From NCBI GenBank assembly GCA_045124505.1, contig JBGVLZ010000039.1:1-64000 (forward strand): 64,000 bases of DNA, given 5' to 3'. This DNA comes from RGIG7213 sp045124505 (lineage in GTDB: Bacteria > Bacillota > Clostridia > Oscillospirales > CAG-272). Position numbers and translations under genes: made by a program. Below the pieces are notes generated by a model. The model was not told the DNA's origin and made no database searches. It saw only the letters and a program-made list of their open reading frames with translations. Numbering within the stretch: the first letter of the stretch is position 1; each line of letters starts with the position of its first letter. Shown here piece by piece: positions 1 to 7,470 of the stretch.

Positions 1-318
1 CTCGCGGAGCTTGAGGAACAGTTATTCACCAAAGAGGAATACCGCAAGCATATCGGAGAGGTAAAAGCAAGGCTTGATGCAGCCATCAAGGATGCAAGTA
101 CGGGCATTATAACAAACGAATTCGTAGCCCAATATATTGACAAAATCTTTGTCACATTAACAGATGATGATACGGCGAAGCTTGAAATCAAGATATTTAC
201 GGGCAAAAGCACCGAAAAATGGCTTAAAAAGCTCAATGCACGGAGTAGAAGTCGTACGGGTGTCACGTCTAAGAAGATGGTTGAGTCCTACGAAAACTCT
301 ATCAAGACAAACAAATAA
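1..318 (+). CDS. Probable large serine recombinase, C-terminal fragment
   Basis: Frame 1 is open from the window edge to a TAA at 316-318, giving about 105 residues with the start outside the window. The fragment has a charged helical stretch (LAELEEQLFTKEEYRKHI) followed by YIDKIFVTLTDDDTAKLEIKIF and ends KTNK. This arrangement, a coiled-coil segment and then a short FIDKI-V...LEIKIF strand motif, is what I recall from the C-terminal part of clostridial large serine recombinases that move integrative elements and carry a catalytic serine at the far N-terminus. The catalytic domain is not visible, so the call rests on the tail alone. If correct, an integrated element may lie to the left with this gene at its border. 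It faces pth and ends in a hairpin shared with it. Confidence 0.5.
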   Translation, partial: LAELEEQLFTKEEYRKHIGEVKARLDAAIKDASTGIITNEFVAQYIDKIFVTLTDDDTAKLEIKIFTGKSTEKWLKKLNARSRSRTGVTSKKMVESYENSIKTNK

Positions 319-340
319 GTTTGCTTTGACTTTGTCAAAA

Positions 341-374
341 GCCGCAAGTCATATCGACCTGCGGCTTTATTTTT
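341..374. terminator. Hairpin terminator between recombinase end and pth
   Basis: GCCGCAAGT at 341-349 pairs with ACCTGCGGC at 357-365 with one mismatch, followed by TTTATTTTT. It ends the + strand recombinase transcript. The pth stop codon lies inside the T-run, so the same hairpin can end pth on the other strand. Confidence 0.7.
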
Positions 375-969
375 AAGAATTGTATTTACACATCGCTCCG
401 TCAACATCGCCCTTCATCATAAGCGCAAGTGCGGAGGATACATTTTCAAAAACATCGGGGAGCTTTTTCATATCAGCAGGCGAAAGATTGCCTAAAACAA
501 AATCAACAAGATCAAAATCGGGATGCGGCTTCTTGCCTACACCGAGCTTTATTCTCGGATAATTATCTGTTTTAAGATGCTCCGTTATGCTCTTCATACC
601 GTTGTGACCGCCCGATGAGCCTTTACGTCTTATTCTCAGCTGACCTACATCAAGATTAACATCATCTACAAGCACAATAACATTTTCTGCAGGAACTTTA
701 TAAAAATCAGCCGCAGGACGTACAGCCTCGCCTGATGCATTCATGAATGTCTGCGGTTTCATAAACATCACCTTGAAGCCGTGAAAATCAACTATATCGT
801 AATTCGATTTAAATTTTATTTTTTTAAACGAAAATCCTTCTTTGTCAGCAATATAGTCGCCGCAAAGAAAACCCATATTATGCCTTGTTGTAGTGTATTT
901 ATCGCCTGGATTACCGAGGCATACAACAATATAATCAACACCGCCTGTGCGTGTTTTCATACCGAACAT
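373..969 (-). CDS. pth: Peptidyl-tRNA hydrolase
   Basis: Cytosolic enzyme that cleaves peptidyl-tRNA released from stalled ribosomes and recycles the tRNA. The 198-residue product matches the usual length of about 190. Visible signatures are VCLGNPGDKY (substrate-binding Asn), TTRHNMGF (catalytic His) and VDDVNLDVGQLRIRRKGSSGGHNG (the conserved Asp and the GGHNG loop). The start chosen is the ATG at 967-969, preceded on the minus strand by AAAGGAGAATTGAT. A longer in-frame reading up to 1026 would add 19 residues without a ribosome site. Downstream it converges on the recombinase fragment. Confidence 0.96.
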   Translation of the reverse strand: MFGMKTRTGGVDYIVVCLGNPGDKYTTTRHNMGFLCGDYIADKEGFSFKKIKFKSNYDIVDFHGFKVMFMKPQTFMNASGEAVRPAADFYKVPAENVIVLVDDVNLDVGQLRIRRKGSSGGHNGMKSITEHLKTDNYPRIKLGVGKKPHPDFDLVDFVLGNLSPADMKKLPDVFENVSSALALMMKGDVDGAMCKYNS

Positions 970-1076
970 ATCAATTCTCCTTTTATAAACTTTAAGCATT
1001 ATACACCAAACATTCCCATAAATCAAGCAATTTTTGAATTTTTACACGTTAGTGTGATAAATTATTTATAAAACTC

Positions 1077-1105
1077 TTGCATTTATCAGTGATTTGGTAT
1101 ATAAT
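1077..1105 (+). promoter_or_regulatory. Sigma-A type promoter for the 1140-3554 run
   Basis: TTGCAT at 1077-1082, a 17-bp spacer, then TATAAT at 1100-1105. It sits 35 bp before the first ATG of the DUF218 gene and is the only strong promoter seen before thrC. Confidence 0.75.
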
Positions 1106-1139
1106 TTATTTTGTATACGAATGCATAGGAAAGAAACGT

Positions 1140-1742
1140 ATGGATTTTATCAAAGACACAACAGAATACATTTTTTTGGAAAACGAACCGAAAGTATCTG
1201 ACATGATATTCGTCCCCGGTTCATCAAATCCGCTTTTGCCCAGACGCGCTGCAGAGCTGTATCTTGAAGGCTTTGCAAAATACGTTATGCCGTCAGGAAA
1301 GTATTCTATAACCAGAGGCGAATATATGCCCTCGCTTCCCGGTACTGAAACCGAAGGCATAGTTTACAAAACAGAGTGCGAAATGTACACCGACATTCTA
1401 TTAAAAAGCGGTGTACCGTTTGGTGCAATACTCGGCGAGGACGAAGCGCAGTACACGTATCAGAATGCTTTTTTTTCAAAAAAGCTGTGCGATGAAAAAG
1501 GAATACAGGTAAAAAAAGCAATTCTTGTATGTCACGCATTCCACGCAAGACGTGCTTACACATATTACAAATGGGCTTTCCCTGAATGTGAATTTTCAAT
1601 ATGCCCAGTTGTAACATCGGAAATAAGCCGTGATAACTGGTATAAAACGGAAAAAGGGCGAAAGCGTGTAATGGGTGAGCTTATACGGCTCGGAAACCAG
1701 ATGGCTGAATATGCCGAATACGCAAACAGCACAAATCTATAA
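1140..1742 (+). CDS. DUF218 (YdcF/SanA-like) family protein
   Basis: A 200-residue protein without an obvious signal peptide or membrane segment. It carries the DUF218 pattern: DMIFVPGSSNPLLPRRAAELYLEG, then TECEMYTDILLKSGVPFGAILGEDEAQYTYQNAFF, then KAILVCHAFHARRAYTYY. Family members (YdcF, SanA) are Rossmann-like proteins; YdcF binds S-adenosylmethionine and SanA acts in envelope integrity, but the reaction is unknown. The start is the ATG at 1140, with AGGAAAG at 1127-1133. A reading from 1077 would begin inside the promoter. It is followed after 31 bp by thrC and probably shares its transcript. No functional link to threonine synthesis is evident. Confidence 0.8.
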   Translation: MDFIKDTTEYIFLENEPKVSDMIFVPGSSNPLLPRRAAELYLEGFAKYVMPSGKYSITRGEYMPSLPGTETEGIVYKTECEMYTDILLKSGVPFGAILGEDEAQYTYQNAFFSKKLCDEKGIQVKKAILVCHAFHARRAYTYYKWAFPECEFSICPVVTSEISRDNWYKTEKGRKRVMGELIRLGNQMAEYAEYANSTNL

Positions 1743-1773
1743 AAGTAAATTATTTTCAGGAAGGATATATATT

Positions 1774-3246
1774 ATGAAATACTGCAGTACAAGAGGAAAC
1801 AGTGAGCTCGTTTCGGGCGCATATGCCATAAAGAAAGGAATCGCACCTGACGGCGGTCTTTACATGCCGACAGAAATTCCCAAGCTCACAGAAGATGATA
1901 TAAAAGCGCTTTGTGAAATGGACTACGCACACAGAGCAGCTGACATTCTTTACAGATTTTTAGACGATTACGACAAGGACGAGCTTCTTGCTGACTGTAT
2001 TGAAGCATACAGCGAAAAGAATTTCCCCGGCGGTGCGGCGCCTCTGCACCAGCTTGACGAGGGCGGTTACGTGCTTGAGCTTTTCCACGGTCCCACATGT
2101 GCATTCAAGGATATGGCACTTCAGATAATGCCCCGTCTTCTTTCACGTGCGCTTAAAATGACAGGTGAGGAAAAGACAGCTCTCATTCTCGTTGCAACAT
2201 CGGGTGATACAGGTAAGGCGGCTCTTGAAGGCTACCGTGACGTTCCCGGAATTGCTATAAAAGTATTCTACCCCGTTCACGGTGTAAGTAAGATACAGAA
2301 GCTTCAGATGGCAACGCAGGAGGGTGAAAACGTTTCCGTTTGCGCTATAGAGGGTAACTTTGACGATGCACAGAACGGCGTTAAGAAAATATTCTCAGAT
2401 GCGGAAATAAACAAAAAGCTCAATGACGGCGGATACATACTGACAAGTGCTAACTCCATCAACTGGGGAAGACTCGCTCCTCAGGTCGTTTACTACATTT
2501 CCGCTTACTGCGATCTGCTTAAAGACGGTGTTCTGAAATCAGGAGAAATTCTCAACTTCACAGTTCCTACAGGTAACTTCGGTAATATCTTTGCCGCATA
2601 TATTGCAAAGCAGATGGGACTTCCCATAGGCAGACTTATATGTGCTTCAAACCGCAACAACATTCTTTCAGACTTCCTTACAACGGGTGTATACGACAGA
2701 CGCAGAAAGTTCTTCCAGACAATGTCGCCTTCAATGGATATCCTCATTTCCAGCAACCTTGAAAGACTTCTTTACCTCATTTGCGGTGCTGAAAAGACAG
2801 CTGAATATATGGCTCGCCTTAACTCAACGGGCAAGTATAAGATAGAGCTTGATGAACTCAACAAGATAAAGGAAACATTCGTAGGATATTACGCAAACGA
2901 AGCGCATACAATGGATGAGATAGGCTTTGTTTACGATAAGGTCAAGTATCTTTCTGATACACACACAGGCGTTGCGCTCTATTGTGCAAGCAAATTCCGC
3001 TACTACAACGATGAAAACATGGTAACTGTAAGCACAGCAAGCCCCTATAAGTTTGCTAAAGACGTTCTTACAGCTGTCGGCGGTGAGGCTGACGGTGATG
3101 AATTTGCACCTCTTTATGAGCTTAACAAGCTCACAGGCGTTGAAATTCCCGCACCTCTTGCAACACTTAAAGAAAAAGAAGTGCGCTTCACAACTGTAAT
3201 TTCACCTGACGAAATGGCAGAAGAAACACTTAAAATACTTTCATAA
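1774..3246 (+). CDS. thrC: Threonine synthase
   Basis: PLP enzyme that converts O-phosphohomoserine to threonine, the last step of threonine synthesis. At 490 residues it fits the longer, clostridial/yeast-like class. It begins MKYCSTRGNSELVSGAYAIKKGIAPDGGLYMP, the typical N-terminus. The PLP lysine lies in GPTCAFKDMALQIMPRLL and the phosphate loop is VATSGDTGKAALEGY. The start ATG at 1774 has AGGAAGG at 1758-1764; earlier in-frame ATGs overlap the upstream gene and lack a ribosome site. The other threonine genes (hom, thrB) are not in the window. No T-box or other leader precedes it. Confidence 0.96.
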   Translation: MKYCSTRGNSELVSGAYAIKKGIAPDGGLYMPTEIPKLTEDDIKALCEMDYAHRAADILYRFLDDYDKDELLADCIEAYSEKNFPGGAAPLHQLDEGGYVLELFHGPTCAFKDMALQIMPRLLSRALKMTGEEKTALILVATSGDTGKAALEGYRDVPGIAIKVFYPVHGVSKIQKLQMATQEGENVSVCAIEGNFDDAQNGVKKIFSDAEINKKLNDGGYILTSANSINWGRLAPQVVYYISAYCDLLKDGVLKSGEILNFTVPTGNFGNIFAAYIAKQMGLPIGRLICASNRNNILSDFLTTGVYDRRRKFFQTMSPSMDILISSNLERLLYLICGAEKTAEYMARLNSTGKYKIELDELNKIKETFVGYYANEAHTMDEIGFVYDKVKYLSDTHTGVALYCASKFRYYNDENMVTVSTASPYKFAKDVLTAVGGEADGDEFAPLYELNKLTGVEIPAPLATLKEKEVRFTTVISPDEMAEETLKILS

Positions 3247-3266
3247 GCATAATTACGGAGAACGAA

Positions 3267-3554
3267 ATGGGAAAAAAGATCAAAGACGAAAGAATAGATT
3301 TTCTGTTTGAAGGTATACTGAGCCTTAATTCCGTGGAAGAATGCTATGACTTTTTCGAAGACCTCTGCACTATTGCCGAAATTCAGGAAATGTCAAAGCG
3401 TATGCATGCCGCAAAGATGCTTTATAACAACTCGGTTTATACAGAAGTATCCGAGGAAACAGGGCTTTCAACAGCGACGATAAGCCGTGTTAATCGCTGT
3501 CTTAAATACGGCACGGACGGATATGTGAACGTGCTTGAAAGGCTGAAAAAGTGA
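3267..3554 (+). CDS. yerC: YerC/YecD family TrpR-related DNA-binding protein
   Basis: A 95-residue protein matching the small TrpR-like YerC/YecD family. It has a helical N-terminus (FEGILSLNSVEECYDFFEDLCT), the linker AEIQEMSKRMHAAKML, and a helix-turn-helix (VYTEVSEETGLSTATISRVNRCLKYG). By family this is a DNA-binding regulator, but its targets are not established. It follows thrC by 20 bp with GGAGAACGAA before the ATG, and its stop overlaps the start of the next gene by four bases (GTGA), which suggests translational coupling. Confidence 0.85.
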   Translation: MGKKIKDERIDFLFEGILSLNSVEECYDFFEDLCTIAEIQEMSKRMHAAKMLYNNSVYTEVSEETGLSTATISRVNRCLKYGTDGYVNVLERLKK

Positions 3555-4300
3555 ACGGACAGTACGAAGTAATATCAGAGATATACGATGAGCTGTCAGG
3601 CGTTGACACTGACAAATGGGCGGAATATACAGACGGACTTTTGAAAAAACATTCGTCGATTCCCTGTGAGCTTGTGCTTGATGCCGCCTGCGGCACGGGC
3701 AAGCTCACGGCAAAACTTGCCGAAATGGGATATGACATGATAGGACTTGATATTTCTTACGGTATGCTCTCTGCGGCACGTGAAAGATGTCCTATGAATA
3801 TCCTGCTTTTAAATCAGGACATGAGGAATTTTGAGCTTTACGGAACAGTATCAGCCGTAATTTCCTGCCTTGACAGCGTGAATTATCTTGATGCTGACGG
3901 TGTTTTTGAATTTTTCTCCTGCTGTCACTTATACCTTGACCCCAACGGACTTCTGATCTTCGACATAAACACGGAATACAAATTCGAAAACATATACGGC
4001 GAAAACGATTTTATTTTAGAAAATGACACAGGTGAGCATCTGCTTGCATGGAGCTGCGGATTTGACTGCAGTAAACGAACATGTCTTTTTTCTCTTTCGC
4101 TTTTTTCAAAAAACAAAAACGGAACTTACACACGGGAAGACGAACAGCAGACAGAGTACTGCCACAGCGATGATTTTATAAAAGCAACGCTTAAAAAATG
4201 CGGATTTGAATTGCTGGCTGTGTACGGTGAGCTGTCAGATACAGCTCCCTCCCCCACATCACAGCGTGCACATTACGTCTGCCGTGCGATAAAAGGATAA
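3551..4300 (+). CDS. Class I SAM-dependent methyltransferase
   Basis: A 249-residue protein with the glycine-rich SAM site LVLDAACGTGKLTAKLAEMGYDMIGLDIS (motif I and the acidic end of strand 2), then NILLLNQDMRNFEL (motif II) and AVISCLDSVNYL (motif III/post-I). The start is a GTG at 3551 inside the yerC stop. Substrate is unknown; the fold is shared by small-molecule and RNA methyltransferases. The same neighbourhood, a YerC-like regulator, this methyltransferase and then hslO, reads as one operon with 4-5 bp gaps. Confidence 0.85.
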   Translation: MNGQYEVISEIYDELSGVDTDKWAEYTDGLLKKHSSIPCELVLDAACGTGKLTAKLAEMGYDMIGLDISYGMLSAARERCPMNILLLNQDMRNFELYGTVSAVISCLDSVNYLDADGVFEFFSCCHLYLDPNGLLIFDINTEYKFENIYGENDFILENDTGEHLLAWSCGFDCSKRTCLFSLSLFSKNKNGTYTREDEQQTEYCHSDDFIKATLKKCGFELLAVYGELSDTAPSPTSQRAHYVCRAIKG

Positions 4301-4304
4301 AAAT

Positions 4305-5183
4305 ATGAACTCAACAATTTTACGTGCTATGACACGATGCGGACAGGCTCGCATTATGGTCATAAATTCAACAGATATAGTAAACAAGATGATATCATAC
4401 CATCACACAACACCTACAGCGTCAGCTGTGCTTGGACGTGTTATGACGGGTGCTTCTCTTATGGGCTGTATGCTCAAGGACAAGGGAAACAGCATAACGC
4501 TTACATTCAGAGGTGACGGACCTGCGGGAATGGTTATGGCAGTTGCCGATTACAAAGGCAACGTCAAGGGCTGTATACAGAACCCCGGCGTTGATATTCC
4601 TCTGAAGCCTAACGGCAAGCTTGATGTTTCGGGTGCTATCGGCGGCGGTGTTATGCAAGTAGTAAAGGATATCGGGCTCAATGAGCCTTATATCGGTATT
4701 TCCGAAATAAGAAGCGGAGAGGTTGCAGAGGATATAACCGCATACTTTGCGGAAAGTGAGCAGGTGCCCACACTTCTTGCCCTCGGCGTCCTTGTCGATA
4801 CAGACCTTTCGTGTAAAGCCGCAGGCGGTGTTATAATTCAGCTTATGCCCGGTGCAGGTGATGAAATAATCGAAAAGCTTGAAAAGAACGCTATGGCTCT
4901 TTCAAACGTATCAAAGCTCTTTTCCGACGGTCTTTCAAACGAAGAAATACTCGATTTAGCCATGACAGGTATCGAATATGACTTGTTTGATGAAATAGAT
5001 GTCGGATACGTTTGCGACTGTTCGGTTGAAAGAACGGAGCGTGCCGTAATTTCCATCGGAAGAAAAGAACTTGAAGAAATATACAAAACGCAGGATAAAA
5101 TTGAAGTAACCTGCCGTTTCTGCGATAAAAAATACTACTTCGAAAAGGATTATATTTTAGGAAGGATAGAAGACGATGAGTGA
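4305..5183 (+). CDS. hslO: Redox-regulated chaperone Hsp33
   Basis: Cytosolic holdase activated by oxidation of a zinc-binding C-terminal switch. The 292-residue product matches the family length. The N-terminus (RAMTRCGQARIMVINSTDIVNK) and GDGPAGMVMAVADYKGNVKG are family blocks. The switch cysteines appear as CDC (in GYVCDCSVERTERA) and CRFC (in VTCRFCDKKYYFE), that is CxC then CxxC, the Zn tetrad. It starts five bases after the methyltransferase stop and overlaps hprK by eight bases. Its presence in an anaerobe suggests protection against oxidative or bleach-like stress. Confidence 0.96.
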   Translation: MNSTILRAMTRCGQARIMVINSTDIVNKMISYHHTTPTASAVLGRVMTGASLMGCMLKDKGNSITLTFRGDGPAGMVMAVADYKGNVKGCIQNPGVDIPLKPNGKLDVSGAIGGGVMQVVKDIGLNEPYIGISEIRSGEVAEDITAYFAESEQVPTLLALGVLVDTDLSCKAAGGVIIQLMPGAGDEIIEKLEKNAMALSNVSKLFSDGLSNEEILDLAMTGIEYDLFDEIDVGYVCDCSVERTERAVISIGRKELEEIYKTQDKIEVTCRFCDKKYYFEKDYILGRIEDDE

Positions 5184-6117
5184 AGATATTTATTCAATCC
5201 CCCTGTCGGCTGTTGCAGATGAATTTTCTTTAGAAAAAATATTTCTTCCCGAAAAGTACGACAGTATCGTTGTAGGACGAAGTGAATTGAACCGTCCGGG
5301 ACTTAAGCTCTCAGGCTTTGACGATCTGTTTGATCCCAGAAGAATACAGATAATCGGCAGAGTGGAATATGAGTACATACAAAGTCTGCCTGAGGAAAAC
5401 CGTGCACATGCATTTGAAAACGTGGTGCGTGAGCATCCCGTTGCAGTCATCGTAACAACGGACCTTCCCATATCAGATGAACAAATAGAGCTTTGTAAAA
5501 AATATGACGTTCCGCTTTTCCGCACACACAGCCAGACATCGGCGTTTATGGCGGCACTTATCGCATCGCTCAACATTTCCCTTGCGCCCCGTGTCACACG
5601 CCACGGTGTATTCGTCGAGGTATACGGCGAGGGTATACTCATACTCGGCGACAGCGGAATCGGTAAGAGTGAAACCGCAATTGAGCTTGTAAAAAGAGGT
5701 CACCGACTGATAGCCGATGATGCGGTTGAGATCAAGCGTGTTTCGGCAAAATCACTTGTAGGCTCCGCACCCGAAATAATCCGCCACTACGTTGAGCTCC
5801 GAGGCATCGGCATCATCGACGTACGCAGAATATTCGGTATGGGTGCTGTCAAGATGTCGGAAAAGATCGACCTTATCATCAAACTTGAAGCGTGGGTACA
5901 GGGTAAAATGTATGACCGTTTCGGACTTGAATCGGAATATACCGACATTTTAGGCATTGACATTCCCTCTATAACAATTCCCGTACGTCCGGGTAGAAAC
6001 CTGGCTGTCATAATTGAAATTGCCGCAATGAACCACCGTCAGAAAAAAATGGGCTTTAATACAGCGGTCGAATTCAACAAAAAGCTGATGGGACAGTTCA
6101 GCGACGAAAACAGATAA
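5176..6117 (+). CDS. hprK: HPr kinase/phosphorylase
   Basis: Bifunctional enzyme that phosphorylates Ser46 of HPr and removes the phosphate, controlling carbon catabolite repression in Firmicutes. It has 313 residues, the usual size. The N-terminal domain ends near TRHGVFVEVYGEG with the conserved His, then the P-loop GDSGIGKSETAIEL at about residues 157-170, and the family signature IIDVRRIFGMGAVK. Its ATG lies inside the end of hslO (ATGAGTGA), so translation is probably coupled. ptsH is not in the window. Confidence 0.96.
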   Translation: MSEDIYSIPLSAVADEFSLEKIFLPEKYDSIVVGRSELNRPGLKLSGFDDLFDPRRIQIIGRVEYEYIQSLPEENRAHAFENVVREHPVAVIVTTDLPISDEQIELCKKYDVPLFRTHSQTSAFMAALIASLNISLAPRVTRHGVFVEVYGEGILILGDSGIGKSETAIELVKRGHRLIADDAVEIKRVSAKSLVGSAPEIIRHYVELRGIGIIDVRRIFGMGAVKMSEKIDLIIKLEAWVQGKMYDRFGLESEYTDILGIDIPSITIPVRPGRNLAVIIEIAAMNHRQKKMGFNTAVEFNKKLMGQFSDENR

Positions 6118-6124
6118 ATACACA

Positions 6125-6162
6125 ACAAACCCGAGATGTTTTACGCATCTCGGGTTTGTTTG
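6125..6162 (+). terminator. Terminator after hprK
   Basis: ACAAACCCGAGATG at 6125-6138 pairs perfectly with CATCTCGGGTTTGT at 6146-6159 (14 bp, 7-base loop), followed by a short T-rich end. It closes the 1.1-6.1 kb + strand run. Confidence 0.85.
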
Positions 6163-6254
6163 GGAAAAAATTTAAAATTTATAAAATAAATTTCGGATAA
6201 AATAACATAACAAAAATAATCATCCTCGCATATTATCCAATTAAGTATTATTTT

Positions 6255-6662
6255 TTAATATGAACTTTTTATGGTAAAAAGACTCGTTTTTCCATGTTCA
6301 TCAAGCTCAATTGTAGATTCAACCGGTATACTCTTATAAAGTTTTCCGTAATTATCATAAAGATTAAACGTTATATAAACTGTAAATTCACCGTCTGAAT
6401 AGGTAACATTTCCCACTTTATATTTTGTAGCCGACATATTGCACGATGATGAATATTTACGCTTGAGGATATTGTACCATTCCTCTACAGATTCTTCTTC
6501 AGCTATTTTTTTGAGTTCAGAAAGTGTAAGTTCCTTATTTTGTGTTTTACTTGAAGAATTTTTATTTGATAAACTTACATCATCGCTTTGATTTCCGCTA
6601 CACGCTGTAAAACAAAATAATATTGCGCTGATAATTAATAAAATGCTAATGATTCTTTTCAT
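6255..6662 (-). CDS. Predicted small lipoprotein, unknown function
   Basis: A 135-residue protein with a lipoprotein signal: MKRIISILLIISAILFCFTAC-S, lipobox FTAC with Cys at residue 21. A Ser/Asn/Lys-rich linker follows, then a mixed region (LTLSELKKIAEEESVEEWYNIL) and a beta-like C-terminal half ending KTSLFTIKSSY. I do not recognise the family. It should be anchored on the outer face of the membrane. AAAGGAA lies nine bases before the ATG. It follows the 71-aa gene by 34 bp on the same strand, so both are probably one transcript under the XRE-type operators. Base composition is visibly more AT-rich than the flanking housekeeping genes. Confidence 0.65.
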   Translation of the reverse strand: MKRIISILLIISAILFCFTACSGNQSDDVSLSNKNSSSKTQNKELTLSELKKIAEEESVEEWYNILKRKYSSSCNMSATKYKVGNVTYSDGEFTVYITFNLYDNYGKLYKSIPVESTIELDEHGKTSLFTIKSSY

Positions 6663-6696
6663 TGTTTAAATTCCTTTCATTTTCATATCGTATTAG

Positions 6697-6912
6697 TTAG
6701 CCTATTTTTTTAAAGCATACTGTTTTTTCTTTAATTTCAATATAGTACCCGTGTTTCTGCGCTTCTTTCGCAAGCGCAGAATCTTTTTTTAAGTAATAAA
6801 AATCTTTGGGTAAAGTTCTGCCAACACTTTTTTCGTATTGACTTTCCGTTAAAGAAAACTCTTGATTTGCTCTAAAGAGCGGGGTGATTTTTTCAAAATT
6901 TATTTTTGCCAC
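6697..6912 (-). CDS. Small hypothetical protein divergent from XRE regulator
   Basis: A 71-residue protein beginning VAKINFEKITPLFRANQEF and ending VCFKKIG. I do not recognise a family. It is basic, soluble and without membrane segments. The start chosen is a GTG at 6910-6912 because AAAGGAG sits just upstream; an ATG reading from 6936 would begin in the operator. It is divergent from the XRE repressor with about 100 bp between starts, a layout seen in toxin-antitoxin-like and mobile-element control modules, but no toxin motif is visible. Confidence 0.5.
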   Translation of the reverse strand: MAKINFEKITPLFRANQEFSLTESQYEKSVGRTLPKDFYYLKKDSALAKEAQKHGYYIEIKEKTVCFKKIG

Positions 6913-6928
6913 ATTTTTTCTCCTTTTA

Positions 6929-6971
6929 TATACCAAAATGGGATATTTGCATTATACCAAAATGGTATAAT
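6929..6971. promoter_or_regulatory. Tandem operators in the XRE divergent promoter
   Basis: The core TACCAAAATGG occurs at 6931-6941 and again at 6955-6965, 24 bp apart. The second lies in a perfect dyad (ATTATACCA, AAA, TGGTATAAT; 6951-6971) whose right arm is also a TATAAT -10 box facing the XRE gene. The first is an imperfect copy of the same dyad (TATACCA/TGGGATA). Two operators about two helical turns apart over a divergent promoter fit autorepression by the adjacent XRE protein. The binding is inferred. Confidence 0.65.
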
Positions 6972-7014
6972 AATGTCAAGAGGTTTTGATAAAAAACTCG
7001 AAAAAGGAGAAAAA

Positions 7015-7215
7015 ATGGAATTTCGACTTAAAAAATTGCGAAAAGAAAAAAATATATCTCAATTAAAACTCGCACTCGATTTAAATATGAACCAAAATAC
7101 TATTTCAAGATATGAAAATATGGAAAGAGAGGCAGACTACGAAACTCTTATAAAATTTGCCGATTATTTCGGAGTATCTCTTGATTATTTACTTGGAAGA
7201 ACAGATAAAAAATAA
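7015..7215 (+). CDS. XRE-family helix-turn-helix regulator
   Basis: A 66-residue Cro/CI-type protein: MEFRLKKLRKEKNISQLKLALDL, then the recognition part NMNQNTISRYENMEREADYETLIKFADYFGVSLDYLLGRT, which is the classical XRE end. It is a single DNA-binding domain with no extra sensor. The start is the ATG at 7015 with AAAGGAG at 7004-7010; an upstream in-frame ATG would place the operators inside the gene. It probably represses itself and the divergent pair through the tandem dyads at 6929-6971. Confidence 0.85.
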   Translation: MEFRLKKLRKEKNISQLKLALDLNMNQNTISRYENMEREADYETLIKFADYFGVSLDYLLGRTDKK

Positions 7216-7253
7216 GATCTCTATATGTATAAACATTTAGAGATCTTTTATTT
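7215..7253 (+). terminator. Terminator after XRE gene
   Basis: AGATCTCTATATGT at 7215-7228 pairs with ACATTTAGAGATCT at 7233-7246 with one mismatch, followed by TTTATTTTAT. The hairpin starts at the last base of the XRE stop codon. Confidence 0.8.
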
Positions 7254-7262
7254 TATCCATAT

Positions 7263-7375
7263 ACACCACAAAGCGGTGTGCGCCCTACGCCCGTGGCGGT
7301 AGGCTTGGCGTACTACTGTAACGCCTGCCTACCGGAGGGGGGACGGGCAGGGCGCCGTTATTGTAAAGATTTAGG
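7263..7375 (+). repeat. Structured interspersed repeat, copy A
   Basis: Nested inverted repeats: a small hairpin ACACC/GGTGT (7263-7267 with 7275-7279), an outer stem GCGCCCT/AGGGCGC (7280-7286 with 7349-7355), an inner stem GCCCGT/ACGGGC (7289-7294 with 7343-7348), a further stem CGGTAGGC/GCCTACCG (7297-7304 with 7327-7334), and a tip GGCG/CGCC (7307-7310 with 7322-7325). Between the two inner stems GG faces GAGGGGGG. A tail CGTTATTGTAAAGATTTAG follows. Copy B at 51363-51460 has the same plan with different stem sequences but preserved pairing. It lies between two convergent genes. Confidence 0.7.
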
Positions 7376-7411
7376 TGAAACAAGGTACTACGGCACAAAT
7401 AAAAAACGAAC

Positions 7412-7443
7412 GCCCGAAGCTTCCTCCGTATGAAGCTTCGGGC
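7412..7443 (-). terminator. Terminator of the rimP-infB operon
   Basis: GCCCGAAGCTTC at 7412-7423 pairs perfectly with GAAGCTTCGGGC at 7432-7443. Read on the minus strand it is followed by GTTCGTTTTTTATTTG, a good U-tract, 28 bp after the infB stop. Confidence 0.88.
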
Positions 7444-7470
7444 AATTTTTAACCGTAATTTTAAGGGGTT

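Noticed and set aside
1743..1773. A T-box or threonine leader before thrC
   Set aside because: The gap is only 31 bp and lacks a T-box sequence; thrC is read from the promoter at 1077.
6697..7215. Classical type II toxin-antitoxin pair
   Set aside because: The genes are divergent rather than overlapping in one operon, and the 71-aa protein shows no toxin fold I recognise.
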